Below are positions 32,948 through 41,667 of a stretch of 60,653 nucleotides of DNA, in pieces. The stretch's first letter is position 1; every line of letters starts with the position of its first letter. The notes under the pieces are model-generated. The model searched no databases. It saw only the letters and a program-made list of their open reading frames with translations, and had not been told where the DNA came from. The position numbers were made by a program, and so were the translations under genes. This DNA is from Pirellulaceae bacterium (GTDB lineage: Bacteria > Planctomycetota > Planctomycetia > Pirellulales > Pirellulaceae): assembly GCA_023382975.1 (NCBI GenBank), contig JAHDXO010000064.1, positions 1 through 60,653 on the forward strand. The letters run 5' to 3'.

Positions 32948-34351
32948 TCAGTCCAACGTGACGGATTCGCCGTACTCGGGCACGTGGACCGGCCAGTTCA
33001 TTTGCGCGGCGATGGTTTCGGCGAAGGCCAGCGAGACGTCCTCTTCGCCGTGGGTCAAGAACACTCGGCGGGGAGGTTGCTGGAGGGCGCCCAGCCAGCG
33101 GAGCAGGGCGCGGCGATCCGCGTGGCCGGAGAAGCCGTGGATCTGCGCGATGCGCGCCCGCACTTGATGCATTCGGCCGAGGATCCGGACTTCGCGTTTT
33201 CCTTCCAGGATCTGGCGGCCCAGCGTCTCGCGGCCTTGGTAGCCGACGAACAACACCGTATTCTCCGGACGGCTGATCCGATGCTTCAAGTGGTGCTTGA
33301 TGCGTCCCGCGGTACACATCCCCGAAGTCGCCATGATCACACTGGGCATCTGAACCGAATTGATCGCCTTGGACTCCTCGACGTCCCGCACCAGTTTCAG
33401 CCCTGGAAACCTGAGCGGCGGCTGATTGTCGTCGATCATCTGCCAGGTCTCTTCGTCGAAATACTCGCGGTACTTGCGGAAGATCTCCGTCACGTCCACC
33501 GCCATCGGACTATCCAGGAAAATCTGGATGTGCGGGATGCGTTCGGCGTGAACCAGCCGACTGATGTGGTACATCATTTCCTGCGCCCGCTCGACCGCAA
33601 ACACCGGGACGACCACGGAACCGCCGCGCGAGGTGGTGGAGTTGATCACGGCGGCCAACTGATCCTCGATATTGCCGCGGTCTTCGTGGTCCCGGTCGCC
33701 GTAGGTCGATTCCATGACCACGTAATCGGCTTGATCGAAGACGCTGGGATCTCGGATCAGCGGTTTGTCCCATTGCCCGATGTCGCCCGAGAAGATCACG
33801 CGCCGCGTGCCATCTCCCTCGCGGACCAACAATTCGATCATCGCGGAACCCAGAATATGCCCCGCATCGTGAAAGACCGCGGTGAACACATCGTTGATTC
33901 GCACCGCTTCGCGATAGGCGACGCCGCGCAGCAGCGGCATCGTCCGGTCGACGTCCTCTTCCGTATACAGCGGAACCTCGGGATGGCGGACGCTGCGGCC
34001 TTCCTTGCGGTGCCGCCGTTGTTTGTATTCCGCGTCTTCCATTTGAATCCGCGCCGAATCGTGCAGCACGACGTCGGCCAAATCCACGGTGGGATGCGTG
34101 CAGACGATGGGCGACCGAAATCCCTCGGCCACCAATTTCGGAATCAACCCGCAGTGATCGATATGGACGTGGGTCAGCAAGAGCGCATCCAGCTTCAGCG
34201 GATCGATGGGGCATGATTCCCAGTTTCGTGCCAGGAAGGCGCGTTCCTGCGCCATCCCGCAATCGATCATCACGCTTGAACCATTGGCCTCGACGCAGTA
34301 TCGAGAGCCGGTAACTTGACGGTTGGCACCCAGAAAGGTCAGCTTCATCAT
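32948..34351 (-). CDS. Beta-CASP metallo-beta-lactamase-fold ribonuclease
   Basis: 467 aa. The metal site LLTHVHIDHCGLIP (His61, His63, Asp65, His66) with AGHILGSAMIE, FSGDIGQ and a C-terminal HGFSGHADR shows a complete metallo-beta-lactamase/beta-CASP protein. It matches the CPSF73-like RNA-specificity subgroup (YSH1/COG1236). Members cut RNA with two zinc ions in the cytoplasm. The length is usual. It lies 235 bp after the last gene of the type VI operon on the same strand, so readthrough is possible but no functional link is evident. Confidence 0.92.
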   Translation of the reverse strand: MMKLTFLGANRQVTGSRYCVEANGSSVMIDCGMAQERAFLARNWESCPIDPLKLDALLLTHVHIDHCGLIPKLVAEGFRSPIVCTHPTVDLADVVLHDSARIQMEDAEYKQRRHRKEGRSVRHPEVPLYTEEDVDRTMPLLRGVAYREAVRINDVFTAVFHDAGHILGSAMIELLVREGDGTRRVIFSGDIGQWDKPLIRDPSVFDQADYVVMESTYGDRDHEDRGNIEDQLAAVINSTTSRGGSVVVPVFAVERAQEMMYHISRLVHAERIPHIQIFLDSPMAVDVTEIFRKYREYFDEETWQMIDDNQPPLRFPGLKLVRDVEESKAINSVQMPSVIMATSGMCTAGRIKHHLKHRISRPENTVLFVGYQGRETLGRQILEGKREVRILGRMHQVRARIAQIHGFSGHADRRALLRWLGALQQPPRRVFLTHGEEDVSLAFAETIAAQMNWPVHVPEYGESVTLD

Positions 34352-34586
34352 ACCCGGCCCCGTTGAATAACTGCTACAGAGGTCAACAACGTCCTATCGG
34401 GAACTGGTGTGCGAACGGGAAACCTTGACGCGACCCATCGCTATCCAGTTCCGCAATGGGGGTATTGCCGTTGGCCTCTTCCGTTTCCACTCCGCTTCCC
34501 GACAAGTATACCACTTGAGTTTCCGGATCGACGCTCGTCGTTGGAAACCAAGGCCAGAATTCGCCGAGGGAGCCCTGACTACTGGT

Positions 34587-35555
34587 CTACTCGGTCTCAG
34601 CATCCACGGGCGCGCTGATCGTATCCGGTTGCGAGATCAGGCCGAGTCGCCTTTCCTCGCGGAAGAGTTCGAGAATCCAGAAGCAGGCTTCGAAGAATAC
34701 GGGTACGAAGGCCAGGAACGCTCCGTTGCGCAGGAAGATCAAACGGTTCTCGGCGCTGCCGAACACCGTGGCCAGGAAGAACTTCTGGTCGTCCGATTCA
34801 AAGAGCGTGCCGAGCGCAGCGACCACCAACAGAACGAACACCGCGCCCGGCATGAAGTCCGCGTAGCTCTGCGCGTAGGGATACCGGACGAAGGCCATGA
34901 CGCGGGCGGAAAACGGAATCGCCAACGCCAACGTGGGCAGCAGCAGCAGATTTCCCTGGTCGACCGGTAGGTCGACACCGGCGCTCCACGAGACGAAGAA
35001 CAGCGCCTCGCTGAACAGGACCAGGTAGATCCAGCTCATGACGTAGATAAAGGAAAACGAGAACAGCAGCGAACTGACTCGCGTCGGGCAAGTCGTATCG
35101 GGATGCGGCTGTTCCTCGAAACGGATAATCTTGTTGAAGAACACCGCGTAGCGGCCCTCCTTCAGATCGCTGAAGAACAAATCCTCGATGATCCGGAACG
35201 AGTAGATATTGGCGATGATCTGGGTATACAGCTTGGTGAACGAATAGACGAAGACGATCGCCACACCCAACGCGATTGTGAGCAAGGCCCCCATGACGAA
35301 ATCGTCGCTGATCGTGTCCAGGATTTCGAAGAATCCGCGAACGGGAGTCATTCCCTTGATCAAGACGTTGTAGAGATACGTCCACGCGAAAATGATCAGC
35401 AGGATGGCCAGCCTTTGCCGGTTGTGGGCGGAAACCGGGTCGGGTTGCTCGCGGTCCGCTTTTTGGCCCTGGGGAACGGGACTGGGTTCGGGCGTCTGCG
35501 TTTCGGAGCCCGTGCCGTTTTCGCAACCGCCGTTCTGCACTGGTTCGCCGGACAT
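34587..35555 (-). CDS. Unknown membrane protein, last gene of the type VI operon
   Basis: 322 aa, no family recognised. A hydrophilic N-terminus of ~48 residues precedes a hydrophobic helix (LAILLIIFAWTYLYNVLI). Further hydrophobic stretches follow near residues 85-105, 175-195, 205-225, 235-255 and 275-295, so five to seven membrane passes are likely. A charged loop (EDLFFSDLKEGRYAVFFNK) lies between passes two and three. AAGGAG precedes the ATG. It starts 25 bp after the 311-aa membrane gene and ends in TAG. Its place in the operon suggests a role with the secretion machine, for example anchor, effector export or immunity; none is shown. Confidence 0.75.
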   Translation of the reverse strand: MSGEPVQNGGCENGTGSETQTPEPSPVPQGQKADREQPDPVSAHNRQRLAILLIIFAWTYLYNVLIKGMTPVRGFFEILDTISDDFVMGALLTIALGVAIVFVYSFTKLYTQIIANIYSFRIIEDLFFSDLKEGRYAVFFNKIIRFEEQPHPDTTCPTRVSSLLFSFSFIYVMSWIYLVLFSEALFFVSWSAGVDLPVDQGNLLLLPTLALAIPFSARVMAFVRYPYAQSYADFMPGAVFVLLVVAALGTLFESDDQKFFLATVFGSAENRLIFLRNGAFLAFVPVFFEACFWILELFREERRLGLISQPDTISAPVDAETE

Positions 35556-35580
35556 GATCGAATCTCCTTAAGCAACCGCT

Positions 35581-36516
35581 TTACAGAAGCTCGGCAAACG
35601 ATTCGGGGAGGCTGCCGATGAACGACGCCAGGATGGGAATCCAGAAAATGAGCCAGAGCAGCTTACTCCGCGACCACAGGTAATAGCCCTCGAACGGCCG
35701 GATGGGAAAGGAAAAGACGAAACAGTACGTCAAGAACATCGTGCTGGCCAGCAGCAGCAGGTGTGATCCGGTCCAGTTGGCGGCGGCCAGCAATCCCAGG
35801 TGCGCGGCATACAGCGAGCCCAATGCTACGGCGGCTACTCGGGGCTTCGCTTCCGCGCGACCGACGTACTCGACATCCGTCGTCATCGGCAGAAAAGACC
35901 CGGCGCCCGTGAAGTACGACTGCAACAATAAACCATCGATCGCCGTCTGGAATTGCACTTTGATGCCCCACACCCGTCCCGCCAGCGTGACAATGGCGGC
36001 ATAGGCAAGCAACGGTGCGCCGCCGACAAGTGCCGCCAGCCAGATTGGGATCGCCCCGTCCTGCGTGATGTTCATTAGGTCGTCGTGCGTTTGCATGGCC
36101 AGCACGCCCCAAAAGGAAAGACACAGTGCGGGGAAGCCGATCAGAAGTCCGGCTAACGAACTCTTCGCCGTACCATTTGCCGTATCCAGTTCCTTCGCGC
36201 CGTTTTTGAGTAGCGATCCCATCAAGATGCGGCTTGCCGACTTGATCATCCGTCGCGTCAGGGTGCGAGCCGAGGCTCTGGAATACGTGCCAAGCGTGGA
36301 ACGCAGCAGGTTTCGCGAACCCGTCCGGAACCAACGCCGAACCGTGGCACGAAGGACCACCGCGACGCCGACGGTGACTTCTCCCGTCGTCCGCGCCGTT
36401 TCCCCGATACCTTCGGCCTGATACGCGTAGATCAACCACAGCGGCAGGAAGACAAGCAGCAGCAGGCAGGCAAGTGCCAGCGCAAAGCTGAGACAGTCGA
36501 AAGTCGCGGCTTTCAC
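35581..36516 (-). CDS. Unknown multi-pass membrane protein in the type VI operon
   Basis: 311 aa from a GTG start preceded by GAGGAG. An N-terminal hydrophobic helix (~11-32) is followed by a basic, Arg-rich stretch (~55-100). At least five more hydrophobic helices then occupy residues ~120-305. No family is recognised. The segment FSFPIRPFEGYYLW (~267-280) recalls the C-terminal LDG motif of M50 site-2 proteases, but the Asp is Glu and no HExxH is present. So it is at most a non-catalytic relative. It lies 37 bp after the coiled-coil gene and 25 bp before the 322-aa gene. Confidence 0.75.
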   Translation of the reverse strand: MKAATFDCLSFALALACLLLLVFLPLWLIYAYQAEGIGETARTTGEVTVGVAVVLRATVRRWFRTGSRNLLRSTLGTYSRASARTLTRRMIKSASRILMGSLLKNGAKELDTANGTAKSSLAGLLIGFPALCLSFWGVLAMQTHDDLMNITQDGAIPIWLAALVGGAPLLAYAAIVTLAGRVWGIKVQFQTAIDGLLLQSYFTGAGSFLPMTTDVEYVGRAEAKPRVAAVALGSLYAAHLGLLAAANWTGSHLLLLASTMFLTYCFVFSFPIRPFEGYYLWSRSKLLWLIFWIPILASFIGSLPESFAELL

Positions 36517-36553
36517 TCAGGATGTCTCCTCAAGCTCCGTTGTCGAAGGATGC

Positions 36554-37744
36554 CTACTTCATGCTCTTCGTTACCTGCACCATTTCGCGGGCGGCCTTGT
36601 TCAATTCCTGTGCATCGATGTCCTTCATCGTCTTTACCGTGGCGACATCGGTGGTCAGCCGCTTGCCCCACGCCTCGGGTTTAGCAGCCGAGGCGCCAAT
36701 CTTCTTGTATTCGCCGGTCATGTAGTTGACCGTTGCCAATCGGCTGGACACGCTTCGGCTGAGCTTGTGGAGTTCGTCGATGACCTTCTGGATGGCCTTC
36801 TTTTCCTTGTCCTGAGCGTCCTTCTTCAGCTTGGCCAATGATTTCAGCGCTTCCTTGTCGGCGGCCGCCAGTTGTTTCTGGTACTCCTGGAGTTGACCGC
36901 TCCAACCCTGCATTTGACTCTGAAGCGAACGAGCCTCCTGAATGACGTACTTGCCCCAGTTGTTCTCCTGCTCCTTGGGCAGCTTCTTCAACGTCTCCTC
37001 GGCCTTCTGCAATTCCTTGATCGCCTTGTCGTCCTTGGGGTCTTTCTTCAACTCCGTTTGCGCATCGACCAATTCCTTTTGCGCCTGCTTGGTTTCGTTC
37101 TTTCGGGAATCCTCGTACTCGCGGAAACCTTTCAACGTATCTTGCAGAGCGCGGAGAACCCCCTCACGCTGGTTCTCTTCCTCGCGGGCCGAGGACAATG
37201 CGTCGTCGCCGAGCTTGTCGAACTCCTTGGCGGTCTCGGTGTACGCCTCGGTAAAGGCGGCTTTCTGGCCGCCCTTGAAGGAGTACAGGATCTTCAGTCC
37301 CCGGAAATGCCCGCGGGAGATCGTCTTGACCCCCGTCGGAATCTTGACAAGCTTCTTCAGCGCCTCGCGAACGTCGTGGCCGAAGTCGACCAGCGCTTCC
37401 TCGATGAAATCGTTAACCGTCTTGACCCGCTTTTCGGCCGATTCGCCCGCCTTCTCGTTGCCTTGCTGATCTTGCTTGCTCAGCACGGTGAGATCGTCCA
37501 CCAATTGCTTGAGTTGCTTCAGCAGTTCCTTTTGGATCGCCTCGGTCTTGGTTTCCGCCGCCTTGGTCAGCTTGTCTTCCAGCGGCTTGTCCACCTTGAC
37601 TCCGGAGAGATTGATCTCCGTGAAGATGCAAAAGGGCGCGATGAACAGCAGGGGCTTCGCAGCCGGCGTCCTGGCGGGGCGGATCAAGTCGCTGCTATCG
37701 ACGGTCAGCAGATCCTTGACGAACTTCACTTTGTACTCGGCCAT
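36554..37744 (-). CDS. Soluble coiled-coil protein in the type VI operon
   Basis: 396 aa, no family recognised. A short N-terminal beta-like part (MAEYKVKFVKDLL) leads to a hydrophobic patch (PLLFIAPFCIFTEI, ~residues 31-44). About 330 residues of Lys/Glu/Ala/Gln-rich helix follow, with heptad periodicity. No signal peptide or full transmembrane helix is seen. GAGGAGGAACC precedes the ATG. The gene begins 29 bp after clpV. The mix of long amphipathic helices and one hydrophobic patch fits a scaffold or an alpha-helical pore-former; both are guesses. Confidence 0.8.
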   Translation of the reverse strand: MAEYKVKFVKDLLTVDSSDLIRPARTPAAKPLLFIAPFCIFTEINLSGVKVDKPLEDKLTKAAETKTEAIQKELLKQLKQLVDDLTVLSKQDQQGNEKAGESAEKRVKTVNDFIEEALVDFGHDVREALKKLVKIPTGVKTISRGHFRGLKILYSFKGGQKAAFTEAYTETAKEFDKLGDDALSSAREEENQREGVLRALQDTLKGFREYEDSRKNETKQAQKELVDAQTELKKDPKDDKAIKELQKAEETLKKLPKEQENNWGKYVIQEARSLQSQMQGWSGQLQEYQKQLAAADKEALKSLAKLKKDAQDKEKKAIQKVIDELHKLSRSVSSRLATVNYMTGEYKKIGASAAKPEAWGKRLTTDVATVKTMKDIDAQELNKAAREMVQVTKSMK

Positions 37745-37773
37745 GAGCGGTTCCTCCTCGCACAGGGATAAGA

Positions 37774-40542
37774 TTAGTCGAAGCCGTAGGCGAATTCGCC
37801 GCTGTCCACGGACACATGCACGCGGGCCGGATGCGAGCCTGCCATCATGCGGTTGAGCAATTCGCGGCTGATCGCGGGCAGCACCGTATTGGTCAAGATG
37901 GCGTCGATCATACGGCCACCGCTTTCCAGTTCGGTGCAGCGACTGGCGATCAACTTGACCACTTCGTCGTCGTAGGTAAAGGGGATCTCGTGGTTCTCGC
38001 GGATCCGCTTCTCGATCCGCCGCAGTTGCAGCCGGGCGATGTTGCCGATCATCTCGTCGCTCAACGGATAATACGGGATGACGACCAAGCGGCCCAGCAG
38101 GGCCGGCGGGAACACCTTGAGCAATGGCTGCCGCAGGGCCTTGTTCAAACCGTCGGGATCGGGCATCAATTCGGGATCCTTGCACATGTTGGCGATCAGG
38201 TCCGTGCCGGCATTGGTGGTCAGCAAGATCAGGGTGTTCTTAAAGTCGATGAAGCGGCCCTCGCCGTCCTCCATCCAACCTTTGTCGAACACCTGGAAAA
38301 AGATCTCGTGAACGTCCGTATGAGCCTTTTCGACCTCGTCCAGCAACACGACGCTGTAAGGCCGTCGGCGCACGGCTTCGGTTAGAATGCCGCCTTCGCC
38401 GTAGCCCACGTAGCCGGGAGGGGCGCCCTTGAGCGTGCTGACCGTGTGCGCCTCCTGGAACTCGCTCATGTTGATCGTGATCACGTTCTGCTCGCCGCCG
38501 TACAGCGCCTCGGCCAGCGCCAACGCCGTTTCCGTCTTGCCCACCCCGGACGGCCCGGCCAACATGAAGACGCCGATGGGCTTCTGGGGATTGTCCAGCG
38601 CGGCTCGCGAGGTTTGGATGCGGCGGGCGATCTGTTCCAGCGCATGCCGCTGGCCGATGATGCGTTGGTTGAGCAGGTCGGCCAGCTTCAAGACCGTCTC
38701 GATCTCGTTCTTGACCATCCGGCCGACCGGGATGCCCGTCCAGTCCTGGACGACCGAGGCCACGGCCTGCTCGTCGACCGTGGGCAGGATCAGGGGGTTC
38801 TCGCCCTGCAATTCGTGCAATTGGTGCTGGAGTCCCTTGAGTTCCTCCAGCAACGCTGCTCGCTCTTCGGGGGACAGTGGTGCAGCGCCGCTGCCGTTGG
38901 CGACGGTGCCCTCCGCCGTTTGCACGGGCGTCGTGGCGGCAGCAGCATCGGCCGCCTTTTCCAGCTTGCTGGCAGTGCCTTCGATCTTGCCCAAGTCCCC
39001 GCGCAGTTGGGCGCGAAGGGCGAGTACCCGTTCGACCAACTCGCGTTCGCTGGTCCAACGAGCGTCCAGCGTTTGCAGTTGCTCGCGCTGTTCGGCCAAT
39101 TTGGACTCGGCCGCCGCCTGCCTTGCGGCCGTTTCGACCCCGACCACCGTCTCGCGCTGGATGATCTCCAGTTCGGTTTCCAGGGCTTCGATCCGGCGTC
39201 GGCAATCGTCCACCTCGGCCGGTACGGCGTGCTGGCTGATGGCGACCCGCGCACAGGCGGTATCGAGCAGGCTGACGGACTTGTCGGGCAATTGGCGAGC
39301 CGGGATGTAGCGGTGCGAAAGCCGCACGGCGGCTTCGATGGCTTCGTCCAGCACTTGCACCTGGTGGTGCTGCTCCATGACGGACGCCATGCCGCGCATC
39401 ATCAGGATGGCCTTCTCCTCGCTGGGTTCGCCGACTTGCACGACTTGGAATCGGCGGGTGAGCGCAGGGTCCTTTTCAATGTGCTTCTTGTACTCGGCCC
39501 AGGTCGTGGCGGCGACCGTTCGCAGCGTTCCGCGGGCCAACGCCGGTTTCAGCAGGTTGGCAGCGTCGCCCGTTCCCGCCGCGCCGCCGGCGCCGATCAG
39601 CGTGTGCGCCTCGTCGACGAACAGGATGATCGGCTTCTCCGAGGCTTGGACTTCGTCGATCACCTGCCGCAGCCGCTGTTCGAATTCGCCCTTCATGCTC
39701 GCGCCGGCCTGCAACAGCCCGATGTCCAACGCCAGCAGCGAAACATCTTTCAACGGGGGCGGGACGTCGCCGGCGGCGATCCGAAGCGCAAAACCCTCGA
39801 CGACCGCGGTCTTGCCGACGCCTGCTTCGCCCGTGAGGATCGGGTTGTTCTGGCGGCGGCGCATGAGGATGTCGACGATCTGGCGGATCTCTTCGTCGCG
39901 GCCGACGATCGGGTCGATTTCGCCCTTGCGCGCTCGATCGGTGAGATCGACGGCATACCGCCGCAGCGCCTCCTGTTTGCCCATCTGGGCCGGCGGCAGC
40001 GCGCCGCTGGCTTCGCCGGGCGTTGCTCCGCCCAATTGCGAGCCGTCCGCTGCCGCCAGGGATTCCTCCGGCGAACCGCCGGTGATTTTGGCGAAGCGGT
40101 CGACCAGTTCGTCGCCTTGGACCTTCTGGAACTCCTTGGAGATGCCGGTCAGGGCCAGGGACAGGTTGCGGGTCTTCAGCATCCCGACCACCAGATAGCC
40201 GGTACGCACCTGGCTGTCCCGGAACAGCAGCGAGCCGTACACCCAGCCGCGTTCGACCGCCTCGTCGATGTGCGAAGACAGATCGGAGATCGATGTCGAG
40301 CCGCGCGGCAAACGGTCCAGCGCTTCGGTCAGATCCCGCGCCAACCGACTCGCGTCCAGGCTAAAGTGCTTGACGATGCGATGCAGATCGGAATCCGGCA
40401 ACTGCAGCAACTGGTGGAACCAGTGGACCAATTCCACGTAGGGATTGCCACGCAGTTTGCAGAAGACCGTAGCGCCCTCGATCGCCTTGTAGGCGATCGG
40501 GTTCAGTTTGCCGAACAGCGATGTGCGAGGAATCTCGGGCAT
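37774..40542 (-). CDS. clpV: ClpV/TssH, AAA+ unfoldase of the type VI system
   Basis: 922 aa. The N-domain (~1-160) binds the contracted sheath. The first AAA+ domain has Walker A GEAGVGKT (238-245) and Walker B ILFVDEAHTLIG. A middle coiled coil is at ~450-560. The second AAA+ domain has GPSGVGKT (~658-665) and VVLLDEVEKAH (~730). This is the ClpB-like ClpV that pulls apart used TssB/TssC sheath for recycling. Position inside the tss operon, 3 bp after tssG, distinguishes it from a housekeeping ClpB. All catalytic residues are present. Confidence 0.96.
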   Translation of the reverse strand: MPEIPRTSLFGKLNPIAYKAIEGATVFCKLRGNPYVELVHWFHQLLQLPDSDLHRIVKHFSLDASRLARDLTEALDRLPRGSTSISDLSSHIDEAVERGWVYGSLLFRDSQVRTGYLVVGMLKTRNLSLALTGISKEFQKVQGDELVDRFAKITGGSPEESLAAADGSQLGGATPGEASGALPPAQMGKQEALRRYAVDLTDRARKGEIDPIVGRDEEIRQIVDILMRRRQNNPILTGEAGVGKTAVVEGFALRIAAGDVPPPLKDVSLLALDIGLLQAGASMKGEFEQRLRQVIDEVQASEKPIILFVDEAHTLIGAGGAAGTGDAANLLKPALARGTLRTVAATTWAEYKKHIEKDPALTRRFQVVQVGEPSEEKAILMMRGMASVMEQHHQVQVLDEAIEAAVRLSHRYIPARQLPDKSVSLLDTACARVAISQHAVPAEVDDCRRRIEALETELEIIQRETVVGVETAARQAAAESKLAEQREQLQTLDARWTSERELVERVLALRAQLRGDLGKIEGTASKLEKAADAAAATTPVQTAEGTVANGSGAAPLSPEERAALLEELKGLQHQLHELQGENPLILPTVDEQAVASVVQDWTGIPVGRMVKNEIETVLKLADLLNQRIIGQRHALEQIARRIQTSRAALDNPQKPIGVFMLAGPSGVGKTETALALAEALYGGEQNVITINMSEFQEAHTVSTLKGAPPGYVGYGEGGILTEAVRRRPYSVVLLDEVEKAHTDVHEIFFQVFDKGWMEDGEGRFIDFKNTLILLTTNAGTDLIANMCKDPELMPDPDGLNKALRQPLLKVFPPALLGRLVVIPYYPLSDEMIGNIARLQLRRIEKRIRENHEIPFTYDDEVVKLIASRCTELESGGRMIDAILTNTVLPAISRELLNRMMAGSHPARVHVSVDSGEFAYGFD

Positions 40543-40545
40543 AGA

Positions 40546-41667
40546 TCAATTCTCCGAAGAAGTTGTCGAAAGTGCCGTCGCCGGTTCGCGACGGTGCAGT
40601 TCCGCCAGGTCGCGCGCCAACCACGGGGTCTGTTTCAAATTCTGTTCCAGTTGCGGGTGGTGGCAGAAATCGTCCGCGTCGCGAAGCAAGCCATCGGGCT
40701 CGATCCAGGCGTTCAAGCCCAGATGGCCATCGGTTCCCAGCCGCACCGGTGGCACTTGCGGTTGGAGCAAAATCAGCTTCAGCTCCCAAATCAGTTCGTC
40801 GTTCAAGTAGTTGCGGACCATGTCCGCCAACTTGGTCAAGCTCTCTCCGCCGGGCAGCAGCCGCCGATAGTCGGCCAGCGACAGCGGACCGATCACGATG
40901 CGGAAGGTCTGCTGGCAATCCCAGACATGCGAGCCGATCGTCGACGTCATGCCCAGCATCGGCGGATGGCCTTCCCGGGTCAGCACGCAGCGGCACTCCG
41001 CGGGGATCTCGGTCCAGCGTCCCACGAACTCTTCCAGTTGAACCGGCAAGCCGAAGAAGTCCTCCAGCATGGCCCGCAGTCCGCCGGGATGCCGCGGTCC
41101 CGCCGACAGCAGGCCGGAGTAATGCAGTTTGGCGTGGTCGGGAACGGCGTCGCGGTGCTGGGTGGCCGAACTTGCCAAACCGACGAGCGCGCCGACGCTG
41201 GTCGCGAACCGATTCGCTTCCGGCCGGTCGAGGTTGACCGTCGGCTGGGCATTGGCCCAGGCCCGGTAGAACAGCGACATCAGGCGATGGTGGAAGATGT
41301 CGGCGAACCGCGCGAACGTCGCGTCGCCGTGATGCCGGATGCGGTCGCGGGCATACTCGGTCAAATGGAACGGCAATGGGCCGTTGGGACCGAACAATCC
41401 GAAGCACAATACCTCCAGCCGAGGCGGCGTGCCGTTCGGCCCAGGCACCAAGGCGTGGATGGTCCGCGGCGCGAAGGCCATCGACGGCTCCTGGCACAGC
41501 CGCACCGGATCATCCTTGGCCCGGGCGCTTTCGCCCAGGCGTGGACGATCCGCCGCCGCGCACTCCAGGCGTCGCAGGGCGTGAAAGAGGTCGAATTCGT
41601 GCGGGGCTTGGACAAGCTCGGCCCACAGGGCTACAAGCTCTGCCGACGCCCCATCCGGGCCGGCCAT
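40546..41667 (-). CDS. tssG: TssG, type VI baseplate protein
   Basis: 373 aa. FDLFHALRRLECAAADRPRLG near the N-terminus and later FRIVIGPLSLADYRRLLPGG are hallmark TssG (ImpH/VasB) segments. It forms the baseplate wedge with TssF and TssE. The 5' end overlaps the end of tssF by 37 bases, suggesting coupled translation and fixed stoichiometry. The length is slightly above the usual ~340-360 aa. Confidence 0.94.
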   Translation of the reverse strand: MAGPDGASAELVALWAELVQAPHEFDLFHALRRLECAAADRPRLGESARAKDDPVRLCQEPSMAFAPRTIHALVPGPNGTPPRLEVLCFGLFGPNGPLPFHLTEYARDRIRHHGDATFARFADIFHHRLMSLFYRAWANAQPTVNLDRPEANRFATSVGALVGLASSATQHRDAVPDHAKLHYSGLLSAGPRHPGGLRAMLEDFFGLPVQLEEFVGRWTEIPAECRCVLTREGHPPMLGMTSTIGSHVWDCQQTFRIVIGPLSLADYRRLLPGGESLTKLADMVRNYLNDELIWELKLILLQPQVPPVRLGTDGHLGLNAWIEPDGLLRDADDFCHHPQLEQNLKQTPWLARDLAELHRREPATALSTTSSEN

